Shown here in pieces: positions 63,812-64,000 of a stretch of 64,000 bases of DNA. Location of the stretch: positions 124,001 to 188,000 of the forward strand of contig CBDFHE010000018.1 in assembly GCA_965247455.1 (NCBI GenBank). Direction: 5' to 3'. Position numbers and translations under genes: made by a program. A model generated the notes under the pieces. That model searched no databases. It had not been told where the DNA came from and was given only the letters and a program-made list of their open reading frames with translations. Within the stretch, counting starts at the first letter, position 1; each line of letters opens with the position of its first letter. The stretch comes from JACZYA01 sp965247455 (lineage in GTDB: Bacteria; Acidobacteriota; Terriglobia; Acidiferrales; 2-02-FULL-67-57).

Positions 63812-64000
63812 CTACTCACCCCGAAATTTCGGCTTGCGTTTCTCCAAGAAAGCTGTGGTGCCTTCGAGCTTGTCTTTCGATTCAAACAGAACGGTCTGTG
63901 CCAGCCGCTCGAACTCGAGCCCGGCCTCAAGGCCCGCCCGCGCGGCAACGTTCAAAGCCGCTTTGGCCAGCCGAACCGCCAGCGGGCCGCGCGAAAGAAT
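63812..64000 (-). CDS. enoyl-CoA hydratase/isomerase, C-terminal part (cut by the window)
   Basis: The last 62 codons of a crotonase-family gene: LSRGPLAVRLAKAALNVA, then the usual ending LFESKDKLEGTTAFLEKRKP and KFRGE. The rest lies beyond the window. It is the upstream neighbour of the macro-domain gene, two bases apart. Confidence 0.85.
   Translation of the reverse strand: MLSRGPLAVRLAKAALNVAARAGLEAGLEFERLAQTVLFESKDKLEGTTAFLEKRKPKFRGE

Overview
The window looks like a chromosomal piece of a diderm, GC-rich bacterium, most likely an acidobacterium or close relative. Pointers are a lipid A gene (lpxB), a type IV pilus secretin, a very large TonB-dependent receptor with an N-terminal carboxypeptidase-regulatory-like domain, many exported peptidases, and intergenic DNA full of small palindromic repeats. 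This placement is inference; no rRNA is present. Most of the window is visibly GC-rich. About 20.9-34.3 kb and the endonuclease gene at 47.2-48.1 kb are clearly AT-richer by eye.

Layout. 0-2.2 kb: the 3' part of an NSS-type sodium symporter, a 33-residue MetS-like subunit and a small membrane protein, each overlapping the next by ATGA. 2.2-11.6 kb, minus strand: a run headed by a small helix-turn-helix gene, then pilM-N-O-P-Q, an Xaa-Pro peptidase, accB, accC and thiE. pilQ is interrupted twice. 11.7-18.8 kb: ubiD-like decarboxylase, a UreH-like membrane protein, lysA (one frameshift), a decayed DDE transposase disrupted by two 19-bp palindromes, a repeat cluster, and acs. 18.8-34.3 kb: an accessory region with an OFA-type MFS transporter, exported M28 and M42 peptidases, a PD40 beta-propeller, the TonB receptor and three exported amidohydrolases, two of which are near-duplicates.

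34.3-45.1 kb: an amidase remnant, an enoyl-CoA hydratase, a broken membrane GGDEF protein, a fatty-acid desaturase, then a glycolate module: glycerate 2-kinase and glyoxylate/hydroxypyruvate reductase on the minus strand, divergent from glcD-glcE-glcF. Composite dispersed repeats fill the gaps. 45.1-49.8 kb: a frameshifted M14 peptidase, a low-GC Mrr-like restriction endonuclease bracketed by copies of the M14 gene's 3' end, tRNA-Gly(GCC) with degenerate copies of its own 3' end beside it, and tRNA-Ser(GGA) preceded by a hairpin tandem repeat. 49.9-61.4 kb: a YVTN beta-propeller, the small SRP RNA followed by dnaX-ybaB-recR, a conserved unknown, a heterodimeric ABC exporter, lpxB, and an M1-peptidase-like protein that has lost its zinc ligands. 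61.4-64 kb, minus strand: a MidA-type methyltransferase, a small unknown, an arsenate-reductase-like phosphatase, a macro-domain protein and the C-terminus of an enoyl-CoA hydratase.

The most interesting signals are the exact 19-nt palindrome insertions (removing both restores the transposase frame), the endonuclease insertion with flanking repeats and neighbouring tRNA-Gly fragments, the catalytically dead M1 protein with a TPR-like tail, and the nested dispersed repeats. Five otherwise intact genes or gene parts carry single-base shifts, mostly in short G/C runs, so sequencing or assembly error must be excluded before they are called pseudogenes.
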